DNA of 64,000 bases, taken from the NCBI GenBank assembly GCA_963846715.1, contig CAWJXA010000008.1, positions 1-64,000 on the forward strand, in the 5' to 3' direction. The notes beneath the pieces are model-generated. The model did no database searches. It worked only from the letters and a program-made list of their open reading frames with translations, and was not told the DNA's origin. A program made the position numbers and the translations under genes. Shown here piece by piece: positions 43,145-53,150 of this stretch. Within the stretch, counting starts at the first letter, position 1; each line of letters begins with the position of its first letter. Source of the stretch: Bog-257 sp963846715 (GTDB lineage: Bacteria > Acidobacteriota > Terriglobia > Terriglobales > Acidobacteriaceae).

Positions 43145-44431
43145 ATGAGTATCCAACAGCACAGTTCAGTTTTAATTTCCAATGTCAACTTGCGCAGCAG
43201 AGCCATCGCGATCTTGGTGGCGTTGCTGTGCAGCGCGATTGTCGTTGTTCCTGCAATGCAGGCGCAGACGTTCGAGGTCATTCACACCTTCACCGGTGGC
43301 AACGACGGCAGCATACCTCTCGCGGGGCTGACGATCGATCGCGCTGGCAATCTTTACGGCACGGCCAGCGGCGGCGGCGTCACCGGTCCTTGCGGCAGCT
43401 ATGGCTGCGGCATCGCGTTTCGGCTGAAGTCGTCGCCTTCAGGGTGGACGATGACGCCGCTGCATGCTTTTCAGAAGGGGACCGACGGAGCCAATCCTGA
43501 GGCGCGCATGATCTTGACATCCGATGGCGCGCTCTACGGCACCACGCTCTATGGGGGCGGCCACACCTGCTATTACTGGACCTGCGGCACCGTGTTCAAG
43601 CTGACGCCTTCACCCACCGTCTGCAAAACTCCGCTTTGTGCGTGGAATGAGACCGTCATCTATCGTTTCGTGGGGCAGCCGTATGCTGGTAATCCCGGCG
43701 CCGGGCCGCTGACCTTGGATCACGCGGGCAATCTCTACGGCACTGCGGCGGGAGGAGCGGATGAACACGGCGTCATCTACGAACTGATATCGTCTGGAGG
43801 GACGTGGTCGGAAAGCGATATCGGCCGTGAAGATAACGGCGCCAGCGGCGTTGTTTTCGACAGCGCAGGCAATCTTTACGGCACCAACACAGGTGAGGGT
43901 TACGGCGGGATTTACCAGTTGTCTCCCTCGGGCATCGGTTGGAGCCAGCACCAGCTCTACAGCATCATCAACGTGCCGGAAGATGGTTACGACACCAACG
44001 GCGGCGTGATCCTCGACAGCTCGGGGAATATCTACGGGGGTACGCTCGAGGAGGGCCCCGGCAACGGGGGCACTGTTTACGAGCTGGCAGCCGGGACGTG
44101 GAACTATTCTGTGCTGTATGCCTTCACCGAAGGGGAAGGGCCGGACGAAAGCCTAACCATGGACGCGGTCGGCAATATTTACGGCACGACGTGGGGAGAT
44201 GGCACAAACTTCTTCGGCAACGTCTTCAAGTTGGCTCCTTCGGCGAATGGCTGGGTCTATACCGACCTATACGACTTTACTGGCGGCAGCGATGGAGCTA
44301 ATCCAGTCAGCAACGTTGTTATCGACGCGCAAGGCAATCTCTACGGCACCGCCTCGAACGGTGGTGACAATTCGAAATGTGTCCGCACGTACAACCGCGG
44401 TTGCGGCACTGTCTGGAAGATCACGCCGTAG
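43145..44431 (+). CDS. Secreted GloVer-repeat protein 2 (predicted seven-bladed propeller)
   Basis: The 428-residue protein starts at the ATG at 43145, after GAGGAGAG, and has a signal peptide ending VVVPAMQAQ. Seven repeats follow, from GLTIDRAGNLYGTASGGG to NVVIDAQGNLYGTASNGG, closing with CGTVWKITP at the C-terminus. Repeats 1, 2 and 7 carry cysteine pairs (GPCGSYGCG, CYYWTCG, CVRTYNRGCG) that may be disulfides in loops. The repeats are more diverged than in GloVer protein 1. It is the only one of the five on the forward strand. A DinB-like gene follows 73 bp downstream. Confidence 0.85.
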   Translation: MSIQQHSSVLISNVNLRSRAIAILVALLCSAIVVVPAMQAQTFEVIHTFTGGNDGSIPLAGLTIDRAGNLYGTASGGGVTGPCGSYGCGIAFRLKSSPSGWTMTPLHAFQKGTDGANPEARMILTSDGALYGTTLYGGGHTCYYWTCGTVFKLTPSPTVCKTPLCAWNETVIYRFVGQPYAGNPGAGPLTLDHAGNLYGTAAGGADEHGVIYELISSGGTWSESDIGREDNGASGVVFDSAGNLYGTNTGEGYGGIYQLSPSGIGWSQHQLYSIINVPEDGYDTNGGVILDSSGNIYGGTLEEGPGNGGTVYELAAGTWNYSVLYAFTEGEGPDESLTMDAVGNIYGTTWGDGTNFFGNVFKLAPSANGWVYTDLYDFTGGSDGANPVSNVVIDAQGNLYGTASNGGDNSKCVRTYNRGCGTVWKITP

Positions 44432-44504
44432 ATAACGTCGGCCTTCCACCCCGAATTGCGTTGACACAATCCGTACGACCGCGTCCGATGCACGGGAGGA
44501 TACT

Positions 44505-45008
44505 GTGAATCGTAAAGTGACAGTTCTGCTCGCGGTGATTCTGCTGTTCGGGGTGGTCCCGGCTTTCAGTCAAAGCAATCCATCGGTGGCTAAGGAAGTG
44601 GGCGGCAACTTTGTCGACGTAAACCGCAAGCTGCTGGACATGGCCAAGGATTTTCCCGAGGACAAGTATGGCTTTCGACTGAAGCCGGAGATGCGCAGCT
44701 TTCACGACGTCCTGGTACACATAGCATCCGGCAATGTATACGCCGCGAAAGCCGGGCGCGGCGAAAAGGTGAAGTGGGACGAACTGAATCCCAAAGACTA
44801 TCCGAGCAAGGCAGCCGTGGTGGCGCTGTTCGAGAAGTCGGCGGCAGATGCTGCGGCCGTCCTGAAATCGTGGCCGGAGGCGAAGTTCACCAAGACGGTC
44901 GAGCCCTGGATTGACGTCACCGAGCACTCCGGCGAGCACTACGGACTGCTGGTTGCCTACTACCGCGCCAACGGGATGGTGCCTCCCGAGTCGCGGTCGA
45001 AAAAATAA
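44505..45008 (+). CDS. DinB-family protein, exported
   Basis: The 167-residue protein starts with GTG at 44505, 5 bases after GGGAGGA. An N-terminal signal (VTVLLAVILLFGVVPAFSQ) precedes a four-helix DinB fold with FHDVLVHIASGN near 66 and the C-terminal TEHSGEHYGLLVAYYRANGMVPPES. His67 or His71 with the histidines of EHSGEH could form the metal site of this family. DinB proteins are putative metal-dependent thiol-linked hydrolases or transferases. It converges with the PQQ-like propeller gene 19 bp downstream. Confidence 0.85.
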   Translation: MNRKVTVLLAVILLFGVVPAFSQSNPSVAKEVGGNFVDVNRKLLDMAKDFPEDKYGFRLKPEMRSFHDVLVHIASGNVYAAKAGRGEKVKWDELNPKDYPSKAAVVALFEKSAADAAAVLKSWPEAKFTKTVEPWIDVTEHSGEHYGLLVAYYRANGMVPPESRSKK

Positions 45009-45027
45009 ACTGCGCCGGAATCCCGGC

Positions 45028-46826
45028 TTACTGCCCGACCACGAACAGATGGCCGGCGTTCTGGGTGTACACTTTCCCGTCTCCCCCAATAGAGAGCGGA
45101 GTGTACGCGGCGCCCAAGGCCTCCAGCAGGAAGATTTTTTGCTGCCATTGCGTGAAGACACCGTGATGACCTTGCGGAACGGTATAGACACTTCCGTCTT
45201 CGCTGGTCAGATAGACCAACCCATTGACGTCAATCACCGGCGCATTGACACACCATTCGTAGCCGTTGGGATGCTGGCGGTCGATGGTCGTATTCTTGAA
45301 TGACCATTCCACCTGCAGATTAGCGTCGAGCTGGGAAACATAATACGGCCCATCCGGCACTGGCGTGCAAACCGGACTACTGTAGAAGCAGTATGCCGGC
45401 GACGGATAGTGGTTATCTTTAATCACGATCGAATAGGTGCCGTCATGCTGGTACACTCCCGCCGTCGAGTCCCAGCCGAAGCCGTAAGCGTTGGCGAAAT
45501 TTCCGTGAGTATCGAAATGAAACAGGTGGCCCCGTTGGTAGTTGAAATTGTCGGTGGCGCCGAAGACTACCGATCCATCCGGTAATACAGTTGGCGTCGA
45601 TGACGCTTCATCGATGACGGTAGCCGATCCTCTGGCGTTGGTCGTCGGATCGACTCCCACCACCGTGCCAAAGCGGCAAGAGTTGGGAAGATTGGTCACT
45701 CCCTGGGGAGCGATCGGTAACAGCACGCCGCAGCCATCGGTCAAGCGATACTGCATGGAGGAGGCCCACTTCGGCGTGAGGTCGGGATTTACCGCGATCA
45801 TGTAAGTGACCTGCGAGTCGAAGTGCGCGACGCTCACGGTATATACGGTGCCGTCGAGCGCAACCGCAGGAGCGATGTTCACTCCGGGGCGCTGCGATCC
45901 ACAGAGTTGTGTTGGCGGGGCGACAACTCCCGGCGGCGGCCATGGGAGAAGCGATGCACCATTGGGCAGATCGTAGAATCCGCCCTCGCAGCGCGAGGAA
46001 GTTCCGGGAGGCGCATTCGGCACGAGGGTTGCATAAGTTACGGTGGAAGCAGTGTCGCCCGGGGTGATCTTCACCAGCCACGCGTTGACAACATCATTTT
46101 GTCCCCAAGGATTGCCATTGATGTTCAGCTCGATGACGTTGTAGTAGATGTTGCCGTTGGCATCGGCGGTCAGCGGGCCGGACACGAACGTGTTGGCAGC
46201 GGTAATTCCTCCGCCGCTGAACGGATTAATGTGGGTTTGGGTTTGCCCGGTTGCGGTGTTCACTTTCCATACCGTGCCCGCCGCGCCGGGAACATAGAGG
46301 AATCCGTTTGCCAAGGCGGGATGAAAGACCGGCTCCCAACCTTGCAACCACCATAACCCTGCAGGAAATTCGTGGCATTCGGCTCCGGCTTCCAATCGGT
46401 GGGATAGGTCCAAATGACTACCGGATTGTCTCCCTTGCCAGTCGCGCCGCACCACATTCCACTGAATCCGGTTCCATGCATTCGGTCCACAGGGGAAACC
46501 GTAGACCCAATACTCCACGTTGGCTCGCAGGAAGGATAACGTCCGCTCTTCTGCACCATGTAAAAGCTGTTGCCATCGATAAGCGTGGACTGATAGTGCG
46601 CCAGCAACTCGCCCCCAGACTCGGCCTGTTCCTGCGGGACAAAGGGATCGTAGATGATGTCAGCAAGTTTGTTGTTGATCTGTTGTCCAGCAATGCTGAC
46701 CATGCCCTGGTGTTGTGCATTCTGGCCCCATTGCGACCAGAAGGCCTGCTCCGTGTCGAAACCAGTGAGCAGCAAAACTCCAAGAGCAACTAGAAGAACC
46801 AGCGCGGCGAGAGATAAGCGGTTCAT
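45028..46826 (-). pseudogene. Exported PQQ-like beta-propeller protein, split by one frameshift
   Basis: The N-terminal frame starts at the ATG at 46826 after GGAGG, with a signal peptide (LAALVLLVALGVLLLTGF) and FWSQWGQNAQHQGMVS, a common opening of PQQ-like propellers. The frame is lost near 46344-46345, where one base seems to be missing. The other frame then continues with QGWEPVFHPALANGFLYVPGAAGTVWKVNTATGQTQ and blade-like repeats to GGDGKVYTQNAGHLFVVGQ. Restored, it would be about 599 residues. No quinoprotein active site is evident, so it is probably non-catalytic. Real decay and sequence error are both possible. Confidence 0.72.
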
Positions 46827-47136
46827 GGGCACCTCCGAGTTATATGGCGGGAGCAGCTGTAGGTCGGAGAGTATAGCCCACTTTTGCTGTGGGGCGGGGC
46901 TAAAATCGCGCAGTTGTGGGGCGGGCGCCAGTCAAGTCGGGAAGAGCCGTTCAAATACCAGGTTGCGGAAGAAATGGTCTATCAGAAGCCCGAGAGGCCT
47001 GGTCGCAAGAATGTATTCACCACTGATGGCAATTGTCGGGATATCAGGAAACCTGCGCCGGACGATTGAAAGTAGCTCAAATCCCGACATGCCGGCCATT
47101 CTTAAATCACAAAGAATCACTATCCTGCACGACGTG
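46827..47136. other. Gap holding a response-regulator fragment
   Basis: No intact gene is present. The left part is the promoter zone of the propeller gene. The right part is the receiver-domain remnant listed separately. Confidence 0.45.
46932..47120 (-). pseudogene. Response-regulator receiver-domain remnant
   Basis: The reverse strand reads VILCDLRMAGMSGFELL and PDIPTIAISGEYI, the phospho-acceptor aspartate loop and the following strand of a CheY-like receiver. It then ends as HFFRNLVFERLFPT. The N-terminal DD motif and the end of the domain are missing. A second remnant with the same C-terminal words (RNLVFER) and CDLRMPG lies at 49.8-50.0 kb. Both are broken fragments, not genes. Confidence 0.6.
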
Positions 47137-47844
47137 TTAGGGCTTCAGATCCCATTCTTTGAGCTTCTTCGCAGCGGTTCCAAACGGGCCGAGCTGGTAG
47201 ACGGCTGCGCCCGCTGGTGAGAAGCTGAATGGTTCAAACGGCTCGGCCAGCATTTTGTCGAGGTATTCCCGAGGGGCGACGCCGGTGCTGACGTGCGGAT
47301 TGAAGTTTTCTCCGGACATCTTCGGTACAAACGTTGACACGTATTGGATGAGGGCCGCGTCACTTCCCGGATCGTCGTGGAGTGCAGTGAACGCTCCGAT
47401 AGGTCCGGTTTCTACTGTAAACGGCTTCACCGCGGCGATGATATCCGCCTGGAGCTTCAAGATCTCCGGTGTCGGCTTGGCACAAATGCCTGCGACGCCC
47501 AGCGCACCGGCCGGAGCATAGTAATACTTGAACGCCTCCAACTTCATGTTGTTCACATTGGCGTTGGTCAGAACCTTTCCGGCGGCAGCATAGACATTGT
47601 CGAGATCCGCAGTGCGAACGAAACGCTGAACCAGTGTGATATGGGGACGGTGGGTCGCGTCCAGAGCGAAACCTGTAGGAAAGACCGCCAACAGGCGAGC
47701 GTTGTTGGCTTCGGCATGACGGAGCATGGTGGCGTCCGGCTCCAGCAGGATGTCAATCGCCGTTACCGCAGCGGGGTCAGCGGCTAAGGCAAAGTTAGTA
47801 AACAGCAAAAGGGACAGCAGAGTCTTGGTCAGTTGGCTTTTCAT
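47137..47844 (-). CDS. Exported 2H-phosphoesterase (2'-5' RNA ligase-like)
   Basis: The 235-residue protein starts at the ATG at 47844 after GGTGGAG and has a signal peptide (TLLSLLLFTNFALAA). Two H-x-T/S motifs define the 2H fold: PHITL (His68, Thr70) and PHVSTG (His184, Ser186). 2H enzymes open 2',3'-cyclic phosphates or handle 2'-5' linkages, usually in the cytoplasm; export is unusual. It lies 65 bp downstream of the sulfatase gene on the same strand and may be co-transcribed. The substrate is not known. Confidence 0.8.
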   Translation of the reverse strand: MKSQLTKTLLSLLLFTNFALAADPAAVTAIDILLEPDATMLRHAEANNARLLAVFPTGFALDATHRPHITLVQRFVRTADLDNVYAAAGKVLTNANVNNMKLEAFKYYYAPAGALGVAGICAKPTPEILKLQADIIAAVKPFTVETGPIGAFTALHDDPGSDAALIQYVSTFVPKMSGENFNPHVSTGVAPREYLDKMLAEPFEPFSFSPAGAAVYQLGPFGTAAKKLKEWDLKP

Positions 47845-47909
47845 CGATCTCCACCTGAGGGGAGGGCTAGTGGGACATTTCGACCGAAGCACCCCACCGC
47901 GCTCCTGTG

Positions 47910-49539
47910 CTACTTCGATCCACCGCTCTCCTGAAGCTGCTTCATGACCTCATCCATGTTGAACGCGGCTGCCTTCTGCCGCGGCGGATAGTCCTTAAGC
48001 GTCATCAGGAACTGGCCCACGTAATCTTGCGCCGGGACCAACAAGTAGGCGTGATCCAGCAGCCAGTCGTAGTAGGTGTTGGAAGTGATGTTCGCCCGCT
48101 CGTACGGGTCCGTTCGCAGGTTGAACATCAGCGGGACCCGCAAGCTGGTGAACGGGTTCGACCAGATCAGCATGGTTCCGGGAGCCCGCTGTTCCATGAA
48201 CACCAGCTTCCAGTTGTCATAACGCAGGCTGGTCAATTGCTGATCGTCGTTGATATAGAAGAACGATATTCGCGGGCTGTGCTCGACTTGGCCGGTCAGG
48301 TAAGGGACGAGGTTGTCACCATCCAGATGGACCTTGTAGGTCATGTCTCCGACCTTGTAGCCCTTGAGCAGCTCCTCTTTCACGTTGGGGTCGCCAGCCA
48401 TGGCCACAAAGGTCGGCAGCCAGTCGAGGTGAGCAATGATCTCGTTCGACACGCTTCCCGGCTTAATGTGACCCGGCCAGCGGACCATAGCCGGTACCCG
48501 ATAGGCCCCTTCCCAGTTTGAGTTCTTCTCGCTGCGGAACGGTGTCATCGCAGCGTCCGGCCAGGAGTTCATGTGCGGGCCGTTGTCGGTGCTGTACATG
48601 ACGAAGGTGTTGTCTGCGATGCCCAGGTCATCCAGTACCTTCAGGACCGTGCCGACATTTTTGTCGTGGTCGATCATGGTGTCGTGGTACGGGCTCTGCC
48701 AGCGCCCCGCCTGGCCGAGGCTCTCGGGCTTGGTGTGGGTACGGAAATGCATATGGGAGAAGTTCACCCAGACAAAGGCCGGCTTGCCGGCTTTGTTCAT
48801 CCGCTGGATGAAGTCCACGGCCCGCGCGGCGACGTCATCGTCGATGGTTTCCATCCGCTTCTTGGTCAGCGGGCCGGTATCCGTGCACACCTGCTTGCCG
48901 ACCTTGCCGAAGCGCGGATCTACCGTCGGATCGTCCGTGGTGGAAGCCTTGCAGTCCAGCGCACCACGCGGGCCAAACTTGGCACGGAACGCCGGGTCTT
49001 TCGGGTAGTCAGGCAGTTCCGGCTCTTCTTCGGCATTCAAGTGGTACAGATTGCCGTAGAACTCGTCGAAGCCGTGCACGGTGGGCAGATATTCGTTACG
49101 GTCACCCAGGTGGTTCTTGCCGAATTGGCCAGTCGCATAGCCCCGCGCCTTAAGCAGCTCAGCGATTGTCGGGATCTTCCTTCTGCAACCCTACCTTAGC
49201 GCCTGGCAAGCCTACCTTCGTTAAGCCGGTGCGCAAACCCGATTGGCCGGTGATGAACGACGCCCGGCCTGCCGTGCAGCTCTGCTCAGCATAGTAGTCG
49301 GTGAAGATCATGCCCTCCTTGGCGACGCGATCGATGTTGGGTGTGTGAAAGCCCATCAGTCCCATCGAGTAGGCGCTCACGTCGGTCTGCCCGATGTCAT
49401 CGCCCCAGATGATCACGATGTTGGGCTGTTTCGCCGTGGCTGTTTGTCCTTGCGCTGCTGCGCCACCGCCCGCCAGCAGAAAGCTGGAGAGCGCAAGCGC
49501 CCCCAGCGTTAGGTTCCTAACGTTTGCTCCTAAGTCCAT
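47910..49539 (-). pseudogene. Exported arylsulfatase-type sulfatase, split by one frameshift
   Basis: The N-terminal frame has a signal peptide (LTLGALALSSFLLAGGGAAAQ), the metal-binding WGDDIG (45-50) and the formylglycine motif SCTAGR (Cys88, Arg92). It stops after KEDPDNR. One extra base in GGG at 49171-49173 explains this. Without it the protein continues DPTIAELLKARGYATGQFGKNHLGD into the second frame (HGFDEFYGNLYHLNAEEEPE), with YSTDNGPHMNSWPD and MVRWPGHIKPGSVSNEI. It would have about 542 residues. The modified cysteine would need a formylglycine-generating enzyme. Real decay and sequence error are both possible. Confidence 0.85.
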
Positions 49540-50270
49540 GAATGCTCCTGATCACTTATTTCGGGTTAGTACCCAAGGGACAGGTACGGGTCGGATGCCG
49601 CAATACCATCATTGCGGCGGTGTGAAAACTCTCGTTGGGCGTGTAGCTACGGAGACTACTCTGTTTCCTGATCATCGGCTTAATTCGCCGGGACACAAAC
49701 ATGCTGCAGATGTGCAGGGACTTCCATGATCGCAGGTTGCCGCACATCCATTCTGTGATTCAGATCACAAAGCGGCTGGGTTCCGAACAGAAGTAAGGGA
49801 CGGGCGCTAGTCAGATTGGGGGGCCGCTCAAATACCAGGTTGCGGAAGGCGGTGTCAGGAATGTGCGGTCCCCTGTTGGGCCTTAGAGGCACGCGAACAG
49901 TTCAGGCCTCGGTGCCCGCCGATGACTCCAAGATTCTTTGTGATTTAAGAATGCCCGGCGTGTCGGGTCGTCTTCCACAACAAGCACCCGACACTTGAAA
50001 AGACGGCTGGGATCCATACTATTCATCTTGGTTACGATGTTACGCCCATTTGCAGGTGACTGTTGTGGATAGGCCAACTCACAAGTAATCCTGGAATGGA
50101 GCGAGGGCCGAATTACGAGATGGCCATTTCACGAACCCCCATCCGCGCCGACGGCATCACTGTCGAGGAGACTAAATAGACAAGAACACGCTTTGACCAG
50201 AGCAGGGGAGCGGGTGTATCGTGCAGCATCCGTAAATTCAGATCGCAGCGCGCTTTCTGCGGAGGCCCAA
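49540..50270. other. Gene-free stretch with rearranged response-regulator fragments
   Basis: Around 49800-50040 three receiver-domain scraps occur. RNLVFERPPN reads on the reverse strand near 49840, SKILCDLRMPGVSG on the forward strand near 49930-49970, and FKCRVLVVEDDPTR on the reverse strand near 49955-50000. Part of the same DNA therefore matches receiver segments on opposite strands, which indicates inversion or recombination between copies. GGGCGC and CAAATACCAGGTTGCGGAAG are shared with 46921-46975. The rest shows no gene. Confidence 0.5.
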
Positions 50271-51560
50271 ATGGAGTTTCTCAGCAAGGCGTCCGCTGCG
50301 GTGGCGCTTTTCCTCACAATTAGTGCGAGCAGCTTCGGTCAACCGAAACCAGCGATGGGGACCAGTGCGGCCCCACAATCCAGCTCCACGGCCGGTTCGC
50401 AGAACCTCAAGAAGATCGACCGGGCGGCGCTGCAGGCTATGCTGGACAAGACCGCCAAAGAGCTGCTGATCCCTGGCGCCGTGGTTCTCCTGCGTACACC
50501 TCAAGGTGAGTTTGAGGTCACTTACGGCACCACATTGCTGGGCGCAAAAAGCCCGCCCCGCGCCGACACCTACTTCCGGGCTGCCTCCAATACCAAGACG
50601 ATGACGGCCACAGTGATCATGCAACTCGCCCAGGAGAACAAGCTCAGTCTGGACGATCCGGTGTCGAAGTACCTCCCGGGCGTGCCCAATGGTAACAACA
50701 TCACCATCGCCGAGTTGCTGGAAATGCGAAGCGGCCTCTACAACTACACCGACGGTTCCGAAGTCTGGACCAGCATGGACCATGAACCGGCAAGGGTTTG
50801 GTCCCCGGCCGAATTGCTGGCCATTGCATTCGCGCATCCACCGAACGCTCCGCCTAATACCGTCTACGAGTACTGCAACACCAACTACGTGTTGCTCAGC
50901 CTCGTCGCCGAAAAGGTCGCTCACAAGCCTCTCGCTCAGTCGATGCAGGATCGGTTATTCGGGCCACTACGTTTGCAGCACACCCTCCTCCCCGCTGCCG
51001 CCGTAAACACCATCCCCAATCCCTACTCGCACGGCTACCTGTATGGCAGTGCCTCGGTCGCCATGGTGGGGGAACCGCCGTACTCGCCTGAGATCAGAGC
51101 GGCTGCCCGGGCCGGCACCCTTCTGCCCAAGGACTACACGGACGTCAACCATTCGTTTGCTGAGGGGGCCGGGGCTGCCATCTCCACTGCTAACGACCTA
51201 GCCACATGGATCCAGGCACTGGTTGCCGGGCGCGTGCTCAACGCCGCCTATCAGCGCCGCTGGCTCGACAGCTTGCAACCCGAGGACCCGAGCAAGCCCA
51301 AAGGCCAACGGTATGGCTATGGCATCACCCAAATTAGCTGGGGACAGAACATCATCTATTTTCACGGCGGCGAGACCCCTGGCTACAACTCGTTCATGGG
51401 CTACGACCCGAACAACCAGATAACGCTTGTGGTGTGGACCAATCTGACCGTATCGCTCGACGAAAAGCCGACGGCGAATACCCTCATGTTGAAGGTCCTC
51501 GACCAGATCTATGTGGAGTCACCGCTCACACCTCAACCATCGCCTGCTGCCGTCCGGTAG
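50271..51560 (+). CDS. Exported serine hydrolase of the class C beta-lactamase/DD-peptidase fold
   Basis: The 429-residue protein starts at the ATG at 50271, 7 bases after GGAGG, with a signal peptide (AVALFLTISASSFGQ). It has all three fold motifs: SNTK (106-109, nucleophile Ser106), YCN (201-203) and HGGETPGY (near residue 365) in place of KTG. The HGG variant is typical of esterase/peptidase members, not of true beta-lactamases. The likely role is periplasmic or extracellular hydrolysis of peptides or esters. The longer frame to 50193 is not supported. Confidence 0.9.
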   Translation: MEFLSKASAAVALFLTISASSFGQPKPAMGTSAAPQSSSTAGSQNLKKIDRAALQAMLDKTAKELLIPGAVVLLRTPQGEFEVTYGTTLLGAKSPPRADTYFRAASNTKTMTATVIMQLAQENKLSLDDPVSKYLPGVPNGNNITIAELLEMRSGLYNYTDGSEVWTSMDHEPARVWSPAELLAIAFAHPPNAPPNTVYEYCNTNYVLLSLVAEKVAHKPLAQSMQDRLFGPLRLQHTLLPAAAVNTIPNPYSHGYLYGSASVAMVGEPPYSPEIRAAARAGTLLPKDYTDVNHSFAEGAGAAISTANDLATWIQALVAGRVLNAAYQRRWLDSLQPEDPSKPKGQRYGYGITQISWGQNIIYFHGGETPGYNSFMGYDPNNQITLVVWTNLTVSLDEKPTANTLMLKVLDQIYVESPLTPQPSPAAVR

Positions 51561-51707
51561 CGTCGATGACCTGAGTCTTCCTGATCGTTTCCGGTCATCC
51601 TCCCGGATTACTTGCGAGTTGGCAATTTCACGCCAACAATCGATTCGAAGCGTCGCCGGAGGTATCGTGCCTTGGCCTATCTGCCGCAGTTAGCCGCGGA
51701 ACTTTAC

Positions 51708-52964
51708 CTACGGCGTGATCTCCCAAACCGTGCCGAATCCTTGACCGCCTCCTTCGACGCAGGTTCCGTAAAGGTTGCCGGCAGAATCCAGGGTCACGCC
51801 GCCAATTGGGTAGGCGCCGTCTGCGCCATTGGTGAACTCGTGCAGGTTGGTGAAGCTCCAGGATCCCGCCGCATGCGTCAGCTTGAATGCGAAGCCGAAG
51901 CGATCAGTCCCAAGTCCGTAAGTCGAGCCGTAAAGATTGCCGTCGGCGTCCATGGCCAGGTCGCTCCGGGGGCCGAAGCTACCGGCGGGGAATTCATAGA
52001 GCACCGTCTCAGTCCAACTCCCGTCGGAATTCGGGGTCAGCTCGAACACCGTGCTTCTCTGCTCGTCCGGGAAGCCTTCCGTTGTCCCGTAAGCGTTGCC
52101 GGCGGTATCGAAGATCAAGCCACCATAGGGAGCCGACCCGTCGTCTCCGCCTTGAAAGGTGTGCAGGATTTTTTGGCTCCACTGTGGGCCCGCCGAAATT
52201 AGTTCATAGGCGTACCCGTAGTGCGGCAGAGGCGCCGTTCCGTAAAGGTTCCCGGCAGCGTCAAGGGTCACTCCTGACACCGGCTGTCCACCGTTGCTGA
52301 AGTTGTAAACGACGCTCTCTGTCCACCCGCTGTGTGTCTTCGTTAACTCGTAGACGATACCATCGTCGAACTCGCCGCCACCGTCCGTGGTGCCGTAGAG
52401 GTTGCCAGCAGGGTCAAAAGCCAACGGACCGTACTTCGGCTCCGCTCCGTCGGGATAGCCAGTGAACTGGTACAACACGGTCTCAGTCCAAGGGCAGGAA
52501 GCACCGTGGCAAATCACTCGGGCTGGAGGTCTGACGTTGTAGACTGTGCCGCAGCCGAGTTGACCGCACCCCGTGCCTCCGTATTGCGTCGTTCCATAGA
52601 GAGTTCCGTCGGGTCCGAAGATCACACCAGATTCCGGATCCTCACCATCGTTAGTGCCCTGGAACTCATGGAGCGGGTTCAAAACCCAATTAGAGCCGCG
52701 CCGCACCAACTGGTAGACGTTGCCGTAAGGGTTGTGCGTGGAATCGCCATACGTAGTTCCGTACAAATTTCCGGCTCGATCCAGGGTTACGCCGGCATAT
52801 GGGTAGCCTCCGTCCGGGCCGCCACTGAATGTGTACAGCAAGTTGAAGGTTTGCGCCTGCGCCGCGGGCAGGGCAAACACTAGCAGGAGGACGAAGCACC
52901 CAAAGAGCCGGGCTCCGGCGACGAGTGGCCGGGCACAATTCGCTTTTATCAGTAGCATCCGCAT
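51708..52964 (-). CDS. Secreted GloVer-repeat protein 3 (predicted seven-bladed propeller)
   Basis: The 418-residue protein starts at the ATG at 52964 after AAGGAG, with a signal peptide ending FALPAAQAQ. Seven repeats follow, from GVTLDRAGNLYGTTYGD to GVTLDSAGNLYGTCVEGGG, ending at GTVWEITP and the stop. One repeat has the variant GVIFGPDGTLYGTTQYGG, in which FGPDG replaces DAAG; the same variant occurs in GloVer proteins 4 and 5. Protein 4 lies 186 bp upstream on the same strand, so the two are tandem paralogues. Confidence 0.85.
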   Translation of the reverse strand: MRMLLIKANCARPLVAGARLFGCFVLLLVFALPAAQAQTFNLLYTFSGGPDGGYPYAGVTLDRAGNLYGTTYGDSTHNPYGNVYQLVRRGSNWVLNPLHEFQGTNDGEDPESGVIFGPDGTLYGTTQYGGTGCGQLGCGTVYNVRPPARVICHGASCPWTETVLYQFTGYPDGAEPKYGPLAFDPAGNLYGTTDGGGEFDDGIVYELTKTHSGWTESVVYNFSNGGQPVSGVTLDAAGNLYGTAPLPHYGYAYELISAGPQWSQKILHTFQGGDDGSAPYGGLIFDTAGNAYGTTEGFPDEQRSTVFELTPNSDGSWTETVLYEFPAGSFGPRSDLAMDADGNLYGSTYGLGTDRFGFAFKLTHAAGSWSFTNLHEFTNGADGAYPIGGVTLDSAGNLYGTCVEGGGQGFGTVWEITP

Positions 52965-53150
52965 CACGGATCTCCTTCGGCGTTTGGCAGGACTCCCACG
53001 TTGTGGTACCAACCAGATCACCTGCGATAAGGTGACGTCTCGCAGGTTCCTCTTTTGCCGTTTGCCGTCCCCGATTCCACTTTCAGAGAGTCGAAGACTA
53101 AACAGTCAAATCCAGCGGATGTTGGCTGCAGCTTCTTATCGAAACGGCAG

